This document shows, one piece after another, positions 49,595-59,677 of a DNA stretch of 64,000 bases. How positions within the stretch are numbered: the first letter of the stretch is position 1; each line of letters starts with the position of its first letter. This DNA comes from Sipunculus nudus. Lineage: Eukaryota; Annelida; Sipuncula; Golfingiida; Sipunculidae. The notes beneath the pieces are model-generated. The model ran no database searches. It was given only the letters and a program-made list of their open reading frames with translations, and was not told where the DNA came from. The DNA lies in NCBI GenBank assembly GCA_026874595.1, contig CM049321.1, positions 12,360,979 through 12,424,978 of the forward strand, given 5' to 3'. Both the position numbers and the translations under genes were made by a program.

Positions 49595-51097
49595 TTTATC
49601 TGGTAATCCTTATACGAATAACTTATTGAAAATATTTAAATTCTTGCACCAAACACGCATAATATTATCCTTAACAATATTTTTTTTTAAGAGTTTGTGT
49701 GTTGGTGAGTGTGTGTGTGAATTTTATGGACATTGTTGCTGGTGTGTGTTTAATTCGTATTGCTTTAAATATAAACTTGAAAAAAGTATGTACACTATTA
49801 AGCCGAATGTTATTCATGCGGAATTTCCTACACAGAGTTTGTATTTTTACACAATTTTCCGGCTGTACATGAACAAGGTATATATTACCCGTCACCTACC
49901 CCGTCAGCGGCCGCTGGAAAGTTGAGTCTAAAAAACTGGTAGGTGGTTGAGCCGAGGTCACAGGTCAAGCGGAGAGCTGTGTAGTAGAAGCACTGACCCG
50001 GAGACGCCGAACCAATCACGTTACCGCATCCTGAAACGTAAAATAAGTGTTGGTTATAGCCAGTAAAGTGTTATGCATTATGTAAGGTTCTACGAGGCGT
50101 GTGTCATTCATAACATTCCCTCGGCCTCGCTTCGCGATTGCCATATATCTTCGGCCGGAATAGTGCGGGATTGGTTTTCCACAGGTAGAGTTGACATGGG
50201 CAGAGTAAACATGCAGGTGAATTTTCACTGGAGTGACTTTAAAACCATAAATCCTCCTTGTATACTAGTAGCTCATGGGGCTTTTATGTTGACAGATGAT
50301 TAAATGCCCATTTATTTTTTTTTTTCACTTAAATGTCGATTTTCTGCAGTTGGAAATTAGTACCCGAGTCCGAAATGAATATTAGCTATCGAATGCCCGA
50401 GTTTTAATTTGGTATCCCTTTCACCCATAATCTCCTCAGATCTTAAAGCCAGCTATTAATCTACACTTTCTGTAGAATTTATATGCTATTTCTAACTTAC
50501 TTTGAGTACATATTAATGAACTCTTAAGTAATTCCTTTTTAAGAAATGTTCTTATAACCCTTTTGACGGATGCATGTTTTTGTTTATTTACATGCTGTTA
50601 ATAAACACGGTACATCTATCAATGTCGACAAAAAAAAATGTCAACTCAGGTGTTTGGTAGCATACGTGCGCAAGTTGCAAAACACCCTTTGTAAAACTCT
50701 GGTTGGTCTAACTTGACGCCAGATGTCCTTTATGAATGCTGTTGGATTATATTTTGGGAGTCCCCTCCCCCGTTTCACATGCTTCACATGTTAAAATAAT
50801 AAACACGTGAATGCAACCAAAATAACATCCTGTGAGGGTTAGGGTTGGGGGGTCGTTTTCTGAAATTTTAAACGGTTCATGCAAGGGATTATATTTGACG
50901 TAAAATATCGGAATATGCCCTTTAAACGGTGATTGGGGGGGGGGGGGGGTCAAAGGTAGAAACATCATACCTGCATCACGTACGTTGACGGGACCACCAG
51001 CATTAACACACAGACACGTCCCCCACGGCGGGTTAGTTCCTGTAATATCCGCCACGGCCAGCGCCAGAGTCGCCGCAACACAAAGAATCTTAAACAT
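45143..51097 (-). CDS. PGRP: Secreted peptidoglycan recognition protein with SH3b-like N-terminus, six exons
   Basis: An innate-immune Zn-dependent N-acetylmuramoyl-L-alanine amidase-type protein that binds and probably cuts bacterial peptidoglycan. Exons join in phase: 50971-51097, 49900-50030, 49054-49117, 48374-48565, 45621-45826 and 45143-45331, total 909 nt, 302 residues. Residues 1-16 are a signal peptide ([16 protein letters not shown]). Exons 1-3 encode a Cys-rich SH3b-like region ([20 protein letters not shown], then WAAGNYLVT). Exon 4 starts the PGRP domain with [16 protein letters not shown] and FVHHTV. Exon 5 has [20 protein letters not shown]. Exon 6 has [14 protein letters not shown]. 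The two zinc histidines (HHT, GHR) and the zinc cysteine (SCPGD) are present, so amidase activity is predicted rather than a binding-only form. One intron contains a 1.3-kb palindrome-rich element. Confidence 0.94.
46549..47842. mobile_element. Palindrome-rich repetitive element, copy 2
   Basis: Same start (ACTAGAATACGGGTAGTCGA, then CGTGTATCCGCCAAAATC) and same end (CGTTTTGGCGGATACAA) as 19728-21180. The palindrome AGGTGGCGCCACC is intact near 47363 and 47513 and decayed near 46697, 46846, 46973, 47129 and 47256. Older or more diverged than copy 1. It is in PGRP intron 4. Confidence 0.8.
48235..48313. repeat. (TC)n(TA)n microsatellite
   Basis: About 35 bp of TC followed directly by about 40 bp of TA, in PGRP intron 4 near exon 4. 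Confidence 0.95.
49225..49595. repeat. Trinucleotide microsatellite cluster (ACT)n and (AAT/ATT)n
   Basis: Successive tracts: ACT (49229-49283), short ATT/AAT tracts, a long AAT run (about 49424-49555) and an ATT run to about 49592. The poly-Asn/Ile frame through it is an artefact. It lies in PGRP intron 2. Confidence 0.95.
50935..50950. repeat. Poly-G tract
   Basis: A run of G with one T at the end, about 20 bases from the PGRP exon 1 donor. Confidence 0.8.
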
Positions 51098-51739
51098 TAT
51101 GACTACTTGTCGTAAAGTAACAACTCTGTCCGTCAGACTGCTCTGTTGGCCTTTAAAAAGCAGGCACGGCAAGTCTTTTGCACACGGCACTCTACCTTTA
51201 TAATAAGGATTGTTTTCCTACCCTGCCACAAATTACGATAAGCTACCGAATCCAGTCGCTTGTAACGTTGCATGTCCTCGTACACATTTTTTTACACGGG
51301 CGTGCTGACCATATGGTTTGTTCGCACTCTCTGTCATCTTTGGTTATAAATTATGGCTTCATATTTTATTTATGCTATCCAACTGATACATACCTTGTTC
51401 CACTAAACCAAACTAGTAACGTACGTTGTTTATTGCGAGAAGCCAATAGTGAAAGCATATCCCTTTATGTTATATTCTTTTTGGTCAGTGATATATGATC
51501 TTCACGTATAACAGCACCAATAAACCTAAGATTTACCTGGGAAGCTGCCTATCAGATTTTTAAGAGTCTTCTGAACTTATACAGTCTTAATATGTCATAG
51601 CTGACTTACAACAATACACCTTTGTCCAAAAGTATTATCTCCCTTTTGAAGGCAGATTAGGGTCTTTCTATGTATACTAGGATGCAAACAGAAGCGTGGC
51701 ATTCGTACATAAAAACTTGTTAATTTTTAACATTATGTT
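51098..51739. other. PGRP upstream region
   Basis: Contains the likely PGRP promoter. A minus-strand TTTAAAAAGC at about 51153-51162, some 55-65 bases before the ATG, is a possible TATA-like element. No other gene seen. Confidence 0.35.
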
Positions 51740-51985
51740 TCATTTTGAGTGGCTGTGTGTATCGTGTGAACACGACGGGAATGGACCAATGAAGAACCGA
51801 TAACATTTTGGTGTAGGTCCGGCGCATATATAGTCCGGATTAAGGAATGTCATCAAGAAATATTCACAAATGTACAGTCAATATGGCCCGAATAAGTGAA
51901 TGCAAACACGGTTTTGGGAGTATCCCATAATAGTGACCGCCAACGTGGCAGAGGCTTGCATTCCTTAAAATACAGATTACCAGTT
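51740..51985 (+). repeat. Dispersed repeat family 2, copy
   Basis: Carries GAAATATTCACAAATGTACA, GTGAATGCAAACACGGTTTT and GTGGCAGAGGCTTGCATTCC, as in the 23875-24165 copy. Confidence 0.65.
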
Positions 51986-52206
51986 ACATATGTTTCACAT
52001 ACCTGTACACAAGAAACTTACTGCTTTATCTATGTACCATAGATTCCATCGGTGACCCGCACGTGCGATACATATGTTCTTTTCTCATTGGTTCAAATAT
52101 TGGCGTTTGATTAATAGTCTGTACGTTTATCTTCAAAGGGGAACGGTTGACTCACAGGCGAGGGAGAGTAGAAACAACTTTATAATTATATCTAATTTCC
52201 TAGTTA

Positions 52207-52221
52207 GTATGTATTTATATG

Positions 52222-52292
<71 letters not shown>
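52207..52292. repeat. (TA)n microsatellite
   Basis: About 80 bp of TA. Confidence 0.95.
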
Positions 52293-52294
<2 letters not shown>

Positions 52295-52705
52295 TCTGTG
52301 ATCTGTGTCAGTGATGTCACATATATTTAAACTAAGTATAAGGTATTATGTTTCCAGAATTATATTATTCTAAACGAGGCTCATATGGTTATATTGTTGA
52401 AAGAGAAATGTATATGGTTATTCTGTTGAAATGACAACCGTTGTTTCAATGGCACCTTGGTAAATATATATAGGCAAAATAGTTTTATAAACAGAGACGC
52501 AATCAAACTGATCCTGAACGCGTATCAGTTAAAAGTAAATAATGTTAAAACATATTAAACACATAGAGTAGCAAAAAAAATAGAGAAATCGATTACACCT
52601 GCATTATTTGAAATGGAGACCAACTGAGAAGGTGAAACTCAATAGTGAACATGACAATGTATTTATATTATATTTGTTGTAATTGGTATACGTTTGGTGA
52701 AATAA

Positions 52706-52708
<3 letters not shown>

Positions 52709-52750
<42 letters not shown>
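52709..52750. repeat. (TA)n microsatellite
   Basis: About 42 bp of TA. Confidence 0.95.
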
Positions 52751-52751
<1 letters not shown>

Positions 52752-53132
52752 CACAGGCTCATATATATTTTATAGTAAACTCAGAAAAGAGAAATGGAAC
52801 GAAAGTTTCTCATTATAATTATTAATATATATTTATTTCCAATATTTATATCTTATTCTCTGAATAGCAGGGGAGGGATGATTACATTGAATACATTGAT
52901 CACAACACCCACCCCTTGCTAAAAAGTGGTAAATACCCCCTGTACCGATGCTCCTGTTTTGTGTTGTTGACCCGTACCTTTTAGCCATGTAACAGGTTTT
53001 ATCCAGAGGACGCATAAAATGATCCGATTACCCAACCCCTATTTTATCCCCTGACTTTTTTTATTTTGCGCTGAATATAGCTTAAAATATCCATTTTTTT
53101 TTTTCATTTAGCGTTTACTATGTAATAATTTA

Positions 53133-53313
53133 CTTATATGGCACCTTGATATGATCCATTTCACTTGCTATAACAACAAAGCCGGCTTCAATATTGTCCA
53201 ACATGCGACTTGCGACATCCGCGTTGTATTCCCTGCCCAGAATTGCAGTCCCAATGAGTGGTCTCGTGGTTCTGATAAGTTCACGGAAATACGACAGGAA
53301 GTTATTCCTAGGC
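53133..53313 (-). CDS. Possible terminal exon, unknown protein
   Basis: On the minus strand a candidate acceptor (ttggcctag) is followed by about 58 open codons to a TAA: FLSYFRELIRTTRPLIGTA, later MLDNIEAGFVVIASEMDHIK. Residue use looks like a real globular protein, not repeat DNA. No upstream exon with a matching phase was found: a candidate segment at about 53600-53650 has an incompatible phase. It may be a gene remnant. I do not recognise the family. Confidence 0.35.
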
Positions 53314-53924
53314 CAATCTCAAGGTGTTAATTTATCTGTTGAGAGTGGTGGCTATTAGAGCCGTTTCTTCAGAAGCTGAAGGAAACGCGTATTGTGGTAG
53401 CCATGACAACATGACACTCAGACCTAAAATAACTGATAGGGGCCTTTTAGTCACGGTCATGATATAAATCATAATAGAACACCCATTCTACGCCACGGGT
53501 CGGATTAAAATACTTGCTGTGTGGTAGAATTTGACATCACAGACTTTTATGGTCGTGTTATATTTGGAAAATAATCGAGAAAAAATGTTGCTACACAAAA
53601 TTTATAAAATTAGTTACCTCCTTTCACCCCTATGGCAACGGCACCGATTCTTTCAAAGCCGCCAAGCCGTTATATGACGGACGCCGAGACAAACTTTGCG
53701 ACTAAAACCAGCCTCGTCATTAAAAACTGCTGCGTGAATATACGTAAGTCAATCCAGAATGTAATATTTATCATTTTTCCCAACAGAAAAGCGTCACTTT
53801 ATGTCTTACTTCAGAAAAATGAAAGTTCGACAGGCAGAAGAAAATGAAAAAGTAATTTTAGAAATGGCGTGCACATATCTGCATTTGCTAGACTTAAAGC
53901 GAACCCAGTAGCTTGTACTTCCAC

Positions 53925-54140
53925 CCCAGGGGCGGATCCAGGAATAAGGAAAAGAGGGGGGGGGGGTCCAACCGAGGAGGACAAATGAAAACCCTAAAAA
54001 AGGCCCTCAGGTCTGAAAAAGGGGGGTTCAGGCGGCAAAATGTTGTCTGAAGCCCTTAAAAAACCTTGTTTCTGATGAAAAAAGGGGGTCCGGACCCTCT
54101 AGACCCCTCCCCCACCCCCCGGATCTACTTCTGACCCCAA
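53925..54140. mobile_element. Non-autonomous hAT-like element
   Basis: Left end CAGGGGCGGATCCAGGAAT; right end, inverted, CAGAAGTAGATCCGGGGGG. The interior has GGGTC/GGACCC-rich blocks and no gene. Related sequence at 23525-23690. An 8-bp target duplication was not evident. Confidence 0.55.
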
Positions 54141-55503
54141 TGTCTTCAGCTAAAATTTGACATTTAGGTGGCATGCCGCCGCAAGTATTTATGATAAAAG
54201 GGAAGGATCAAGATTCAAATGACCCCCCCCCCTCCTGCAAAACCACCCAAACACAAACACGCATCTTTCTCAAATATTGCCCGATACCCTGGACGTAAGA
54301 GTAGGTTTACAAAACCCTTTTTTTTTGAGTCAACATCCCGTTTATTGAAAAAAGTCTGCGTGGCCACCAGTTAAATTATTAAAAGAATGCTTAAAAATCT
54401 CATTGCAGCGTATTTTTACTTGAGATCGGTACCAGTATTTATTGGTACAGTTGGGTTTCAACTCGTTCCTAGTTTCCTTCTCCGCAGATATCTTAAGGCC
54501 ATCGTCATATATAAATTAAGGTAAACTTTACTACAGGGAATGTTTTGCTGGCGTTCTATCTCTTTCTGTCCTTCTGTTTGTCTGTCTGTCGTGGCACCAC
54601 ATATCTTCACTACTGAAGGTTTAGATTAAGATTTGTTGGCCAATCGGAGGCATGGAAGTGTCACGATGGACCTAAGGTGTTAGGTGGCCGATGACGTTAA
54701 TGGCGATACGTATGCGGAGTGTTCTGGTGGATGGTTCTGGTGGGCGAGGTCCGGGCTAGTGCGCCTGTGAACGTATGTGTTGGCTTATGCGTTGTACCTT
54801 TGGATGTTGTCGCCTTCCGTCTCCTCGGATAGCTCTACTTGCCCCCCCCCCCCCCCCGGGGGGGCACGCTTGGGGCGAAATCGGCTCTCTGCTCCCCTTG
54901 ATGACATCTCAGTCTACGGCTCCAATCAAAATTCACGCCTGGGGAGCCCCGAGGGGAAAGGGTCTGAGACCCTTCTAACTGGAACACTCGGACAGCTAAA
55001 TACATCTTCAGTCTAAATTTTTAGGAAAGACCCAACTGGCTATTTTATATTATAGATGTATTATTATATACAAGCTTTACATTCGAAGCCTAAACCCACT
55101 CACGAAGGGTTCAAAGATATAAAAAATATATAATATTGAAAAATCACGTTAAAAATGACCAATATTAGATTGGAAAGAATCTTAGGTTTGATTGATCATC
55201 ACTAAGACGTAGCAAAAATAAATATCAGGTATGTTTCACAAATTCCATGCTGGTAGCGAGGTTTTAAGAAAAAATGTTAACATTTACTTCCTCTGTGCCT
55301 GGTGTGACGTTGGTTTAGCAGAGTCAGTTATAATATGAGCCTGTCGAGACAAAGGGCTGAATGAGTAATCATTTTGTTTCGTGTCTTCTCTTGCGTCTTA
55401 CACAAAGTCCCATTTGACATACGCTAGAAAACCCCTTCAGTTAGGGCCGTCCAACAGGAAGGTCCGTTCGTGTCAGGAATACTCTTTTGGCAAGCTAACA
55501 GCG
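54141..55503. other. Intergenic, no gene supported
   Basis: Contains poly-C/poly-G tracts (54226-54235, 54842-54864), a TCTGTCTGTCTGTC run near 54575, and otherwise unique AT-rich DNA. Confidence 0.45.
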
Positions 55504-55802
55504 TTAAGCCCCAGTTCTATATAGGTGCCGGATCAACATGGATCACATCCGGCACGATCCGGCGTGTGACCCGTGTAGCCGCCGTGATGGTTCGCGGCTA
55601 TCCCTGTTGGTCCTGGAGCGTCCGGGAAGGTCCTTAGGGCTCTGGGAGGCCAACACGGCAGTTTTGGGGAGTTCAAAAACTGCCGTGTCTTGTCCGTGAC
55701 GGTCCGGGGAAATGGCGACACATCCGAGGTGGTCCGTGTAGCCGCCATGTAGGGATCCGGCACTGCCGTGTTCATCCGTGCTTATATGGGACTGGGGCTT
55801 TA
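55504..55802. mobile_element. ~300-bp element C with TIRs at TTAA-type target
   Basis: Left TTAAGCCCCAGTTCTATATA; right end inverted reads TAAAGCCCCAGTCCCATATA. The flanks TTAA (55504-55507) and TTTA (55799-55802) suggest insertion at TTAA, as for piggyBac/Kolobok-type elements. An internal 13-bp perfect hairpin (ACACGGCAGTTTT, 55653-55665 with 55676-55688) is present. GC-richer than its surroundings; no transposase. Confidence 0.75.
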
Positions 55803-57469
55803 CGCAAGCTGGATTACGGACCATGTCTGCAAGTGTGCAGGCCAATGGATAAAATTCTTATCATGCGCCAAAGCTTTGGCCATTAAGTTAAAGCATGTCT
55901 GACTATCCAGAGCGATTTCCCATTCTCTAGTAACAGTGAGCCATTTTCCACACAGAAGGTCTATTTATGAACATCAACAAAAATCCTGCAGGGTTCTATC
56001 ATTGTTTCAATAGATCCTGACCCTGTGTTTGGTATAGTGAGCCTGTGTAGGCTTTATTTTCCGACGAACTGTGCTGACATCTGGTGCCGACACTGGTAAT
56101 AAATGGCCGTTTTCTTCAGAACACATGGTCACAGTTCCACCGACATACACATACAGGTCACGTGAACATCACAGAGTCACCTACGTCATTCAGCTAGTTT
56201 CGGTTGGCCTTGGAAGTTATAATTAGCAGCATCAAAATCTGACGTCATACCAGACATTTTTGCTGGAACAGTGTGTAACAGCATTATAATATAGTTCTTA
56301 GCATGGCGGCCTTATAGGCTCTATTTTAGTAATATTATATCATATTAGGAAATATATTGTCTCTACAAGGAGAGTGCTTAGTCTGCTAGCCATAGGCTCT
56401 GTAAATACATAATAAACCAGTATGGACTCATTATTTCTTCACTATAATAATGGACAACTAAATATTCATGCTCAAGTCTGAGACTTGCTGAGTGTTTCTC
56501 TCCGGTCTGCAGCGGAACAAATATTCCTCTTTATAAAGTCGATCGTAAAAAAAAAACAAACAACAAGATGTTTTCAGAGACATCAACCCTCAGCCCCCTC
56601 CCCAGGAATATTTTCATCACTATTTTATCTGCACATAAGTCTTGATTCATGTTGTATTGGATATAAGATGAGTACATTTCATGCATTATAATATTAATAT
56701 ACCACTACAATAAAGTGACACATTCAGTACCTGAAATCGTGATCACGTCGCATGGAGGGATTTACTGTAGAAAAATTGACAGGATATAAGCAACGTAAAG
56801 TATCTTAAAGGGAAACTGTGCTGATTTTTTTATAAATTCTGTTGACGTTGACGAAGGCATAATATTGTAAATCAAAAATGAAAGGGAAACGGATGTTACA
56901 ATGTGGAAAAAGATTGTGAGATAATGATAAAGATATTGTGAGATACCATTTGATTGGCTTAATATGACAGGTTTCAAATTTACGATATTTGGGAAAGGGA
57001 AATATCGTTAAAATATTATCTGTATGAACAAGGCTGGAAAGCAATCATTTTTGAATCTCAGTTACATTAATCATGTTCAAAGATCGATATTACACATACA
57101 AGAACAGATTTTTTATGTTACACGGAAATAACAATTTTATGGTGTAAATATTATCAGGAATGGAAATATACACAAAGACAAGAATGCAGTTTAGCAAAAT
57201 GTTAAAAAAACATTATTATTTAACTTTCCTGTACTCGGCAGCGCCAGAATAATTTTTTTTCTGCGTACATAAACCTGGTAACCATAGAATGATACCGAAA
57301 CATGGATATCCATTCATTTTGTCCAGTCAGCATTTAATCAACCGATATAATTTATCCACTTGCAATTCATTTTATGGGAAAACAAGTCTCTTTTGTTAGT
57401 GGTACAAATCATATAACTGCCATAAAAACTTTGAAAATGAACCAATTTAGTCATGGAGGAATTATCAGC
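55803..57469. other. Intergenic, nothing assignable
   Basis: AT-rich DNA with no supportable gene, RNA or clear repeat. Confidence 0.45.
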
Positions 57470-57770
57470 AGTAGTGCTATATATATTAAGTACCAAAAAG
57501 TCATTGATAAGTACCAAAACCATTAATAAGTCCCATTTTTGGTCATTAATAAGTACCAAAAAGTCATTGATAAGTACCAAAACCATTAATAAGTCCCATT
57601 TTTGGTCATTAATAAGTACCAAAAAGTCATTGATAAGTACCAAAACCATTAATAAGTACCATCCTTAGTACAGTCATTAATAAGTACCAAAAAGTCATTG
57701 ATAAGTACCAAAACCATTAATAAGTGCCATCCTGAGTAGAGTCATTAATAAGTGCCAAAAAGTGATTAAT
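57470..57770. repeat. 63-bp tandem repeat built of ~21-bp subunits
   Basis: Units contain CATTAATAAGTACCAAAAAG, TCATTGATAAGTACCAAAAC and a CCCATTTTTGG spacer, with a 63-bp period. It lies about 200 bp left of the virus-like cluster. Its in-frame open stretches on both strands follow from the multiple-of-three period. Confidence 0.9.
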
Positions 57771-57988
57771 TAATTGGGAGGAATGCGGACTGGGTGGGAG
57801 GGGTGGGGGAGGGGGCCCCCTGGCGGTTGACCGGGTGGTGTTTAACTTTAGTGGAGTTGGCGGGAGGGTTGGGTTCCTTTCAAACATACACGCACCTATA
57901 CATATCCCACACGTCATAAAAGAAAGAAAAAAAAGGCATGGTATAATCCAAATACAAAACTTTAATTCAATACAAACATATGAAACGC

Positions 57989-58489
57989 TTAATGTTTATA
58001 GGTTTGCAGCTTAACTAAAAGTTCCTTGATAAGACTGATGTTTGTTTCAATCTTATTGAAATAAAGTTCAAGTTTGCTGATGATTTTCTTTTCTTCTTTC
58101 TTTCTGGCATCTTCATCATCATCAGGAACAACTTGCTGGCGTTTGATCCGTTTTGATGGTTGTTTCTTCTCGGGAACAGGACGTTTACGTTTTTTCTTTT
58201 TTTCTGGGGGTGTTGGTGGGGTGGACCCCGTTTGCTCTGTGGTGGGTGGCGGCCCCAGGCTAGCGAGGAATTCGTTGATGTTGTTTGCCATTTCTACCAC
58301 ATCTGGTGCGGGTTCTTGTTCTGCGGCCCCCATTCCGTGATCGGGACGGGGTAACTCCCCTTCTTCCAGTTGTGTTTGTGGAAACGGGATGGTGGCAGGC
58401 ACAGTTCCGGGCGGCAGCATTATTTCCATCAAATTTGTGGACATCCAATTCTCCGGTCGGGGAAGAAGTGAAAAATACACAGTTCGCAT
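57989..58489 (-). CDS. Basic, proline-rich protein, unknown (virus-like cluster)
   Basis: 166 residues from the ATG at 58489, a start chosen only because it is the first ATG in this frame. The middle is acidic and proline-rich (PPPTTEQTGSTPPTPPEKKK). It is followed by a strongly basic stretch with two possible bipartite nuclear signals (KKKKRKRPVPEKK, PSKRIKRQQ), then DDDEDARKKEEKK and a short amphipathic C-terminus that may be a coiled coil. I do not recognise the family; DNA-binding or core-type roles are guesses. Its first ~70 codons overlap another open frame, so it may be the C-terminal part of the upstream gene joined by a lost frameshift rather than a separate gene. Confidence 0.5.
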   Translation of the reverse strand: MRTVYFSLLPRPENWMSTNLMEIMLPPGTVPATIPFPQTQLEEGELPRPDHGMGAAEQEPAPDVVEMANNINEFLASLGPPPTTEQTGSTPPTPPEKKKKRKRPVPEKKQPSKRIKRQQVVPDDDEDARKKEEKKIISKLELYFNKIETNISLIKELLVKLQTYKH

Positions 58490-58996
58490 TCTGCTTTAAT
58501 ACCACTTTTTTACCGGAAGTGATAGTTCCCTTGGTAACAGTAAGATCAGGGCCCAATGTACGTGCTGCCAGGTGTTTAATTATCTCCACAGTTTTATTTT
58601 CGTTGATGTGACCTTGGTAAGTGTAAACGTTAGCCAGACGTAAATGATTGCGAATCACGTGCCCGATCAGATATTTCTTGAACGGTGTTTTCTCGAGCGT
58701 AATATAGTCTGTGACCACCCCGCAAAAATTATCTTCACTTTTCCGAGAACACAAGTGATATTCCGTAGGGCAGAATTTTTTACAGTCCAACTTGGAAAAT
58801 GAAAGATATGGCGGTGAATGTGTTTTCCTTGTTGTTTATCTTGTTCGTTAGCGGCGTCTTTCACTTGGCCCATGTAGGCGTGCATCATGTAGACCCGGCA
58901 TTTTTTAGCACAGCAATGTTTATCCAGGAGGCGGTACCGGCTTTCGTATTTTTTCATTGCATCACTAAAGTCAATGTCATGGGTTTCACGTGACAA
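58425..58996 (-). pseudogene. Reading-frame-shifted continuation of a virus-like gene, unknown
   Basis: Two overlapping minus-strand frames carry protein-like sequence: 58996 to about 58780 (ETHDIDFSDAMKKYESRYRL, Cys/His-rich after it) and then about 58790 to 58425 (KFCPTEYHLCSRKSEDNF, later ASRTLGPDL-type residues and SSPTGELDVHKFDGN). Neither begins with ATG. The switch falls at or just before an A6 run (T6 on the plus strand, 58776-58781). Together with the ORF ending at 58954 and the one starting at 58489, this looks like one gene broken by several single-base shifts, or two overlapping genes. No recognised domain. Confidence 0.5.
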
Positions 58997-59505
58997 CTTT
59001 CCGGTGTTTTACTGAAGCCGACTTCACGATTTCGGGCGTGGATATTTGTCACTTGGAATTTATCTTCCCAGATTTTATGTTGGTATATACTGGGATAATT
59101 CAATGTATCAGCCGGTGTCACATGGATGGGAGTACTACGGGTTTCAAAGATCCGTTTCTTTTTATCTGCAGGCACTTTGGGAACGTAATGAAAATTCCTT
59201 CCGTAAAACACGTCACAGTCACTGAATTCTAGCACGGAAGTGCGGTAGGCCCAGATTAAATCTTCTAAAGACTCATCTCTGCGGCAGCGGAAATGATCAT
59301 CATGAAATTCTGACACGTCACACAGTAGAGAGAACAGCTTGGAATTACACCCACCTCGTGGACAGTTGAACGAGTGTCCGTACCAAGCAGAAAAACTGTA
59401 ATCGTTTTCAGGATACTTGGCTAAATGTGTTTTACAATGCTTGCAAGGACGTTGACGAGATCCCCAGTGCCCAGGCAGACCAAGCTGGTGACGACTATAT
59501 GCCAT
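58954..59505 (-). CDS. Cysteine-rich protein, unknown (virus-like cluster)
   Basis: 183 residues from ATG 59505 (context aaaccATGG). The first 75 residues have CKHCKTHL and FNCPRGGCNSKLFSLLC, paired cysteines suggesting a zinc-binding fold. A middle segment has WAYRTSVLEFSDCDVFYGRN. The start is supported by a TATA box 27 bp upstream. The last residues before the stop are probably out of frame, because protein-like sequence continues in another frame from about 58996. I do not recognise the family. Confidence 0.6.
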   Translation of the reverse strand: MAYSRHQLGLPGHWGSRQRPCKHCKTHLAKYPENDYSFSAWYGHSFNCPRGGCNSKLFSLLCDVSEFHDDHFRCRRDESLEDLIWAYRTSVLEFSDCDVFYGRNFHYVPKVPADKKKRIFETRSTPIHVTPADTLNYPSIYQHKIWEDKFQVTNIHARNREVGFSKTPESCHVKPMTLTLVMQ

Positions 59506-59531
59506 GGTTTCTGTGAGGATGCGGGACCCGG

Positions 59532-59539
59532 TTTATATA
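59532..59539 (-). promoter_or_regulatory. TATA box
   Basis: TATATAAA on the minus strand in a GGG-TATATAAA-CCGGG context, 27 bp before the ATG at 59505. Confidence 0.7.
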
Positions 59540-59677
59540 CCCGACTGCCGTGGGGGACCGGTACAAAGTAGACCGGAAGGGTTTAAAAAAATTTCATGGG
59601 GTTCCGGCAGTGTTATGCAAGGATCATAGGCAACGGAAGTACGGGGAGGGGAACCGGAACTGTTTGAAAAAAAATCA

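Noticed and set aside
49364-49606. Poly-Asn/Ile open frame
   Set aside because: Translation of an AAT/ATT microsatellite.
52833-53015. 60-codon minus-strand frame with CCDQC
   Set aside because: Short, AT-rich surroundings, no conserved motif or splice context.
58260-58489. Arg/Gly-rich C-terminal tail in the alternative frame overlapping the proline-rich protein
   Set aside because: The Arg-rich peptide looks like an out-of-frame reading of the proline-rich gene, whose own frame stays open and compositionally coherent to 57989; dual coding cannot be excluded.
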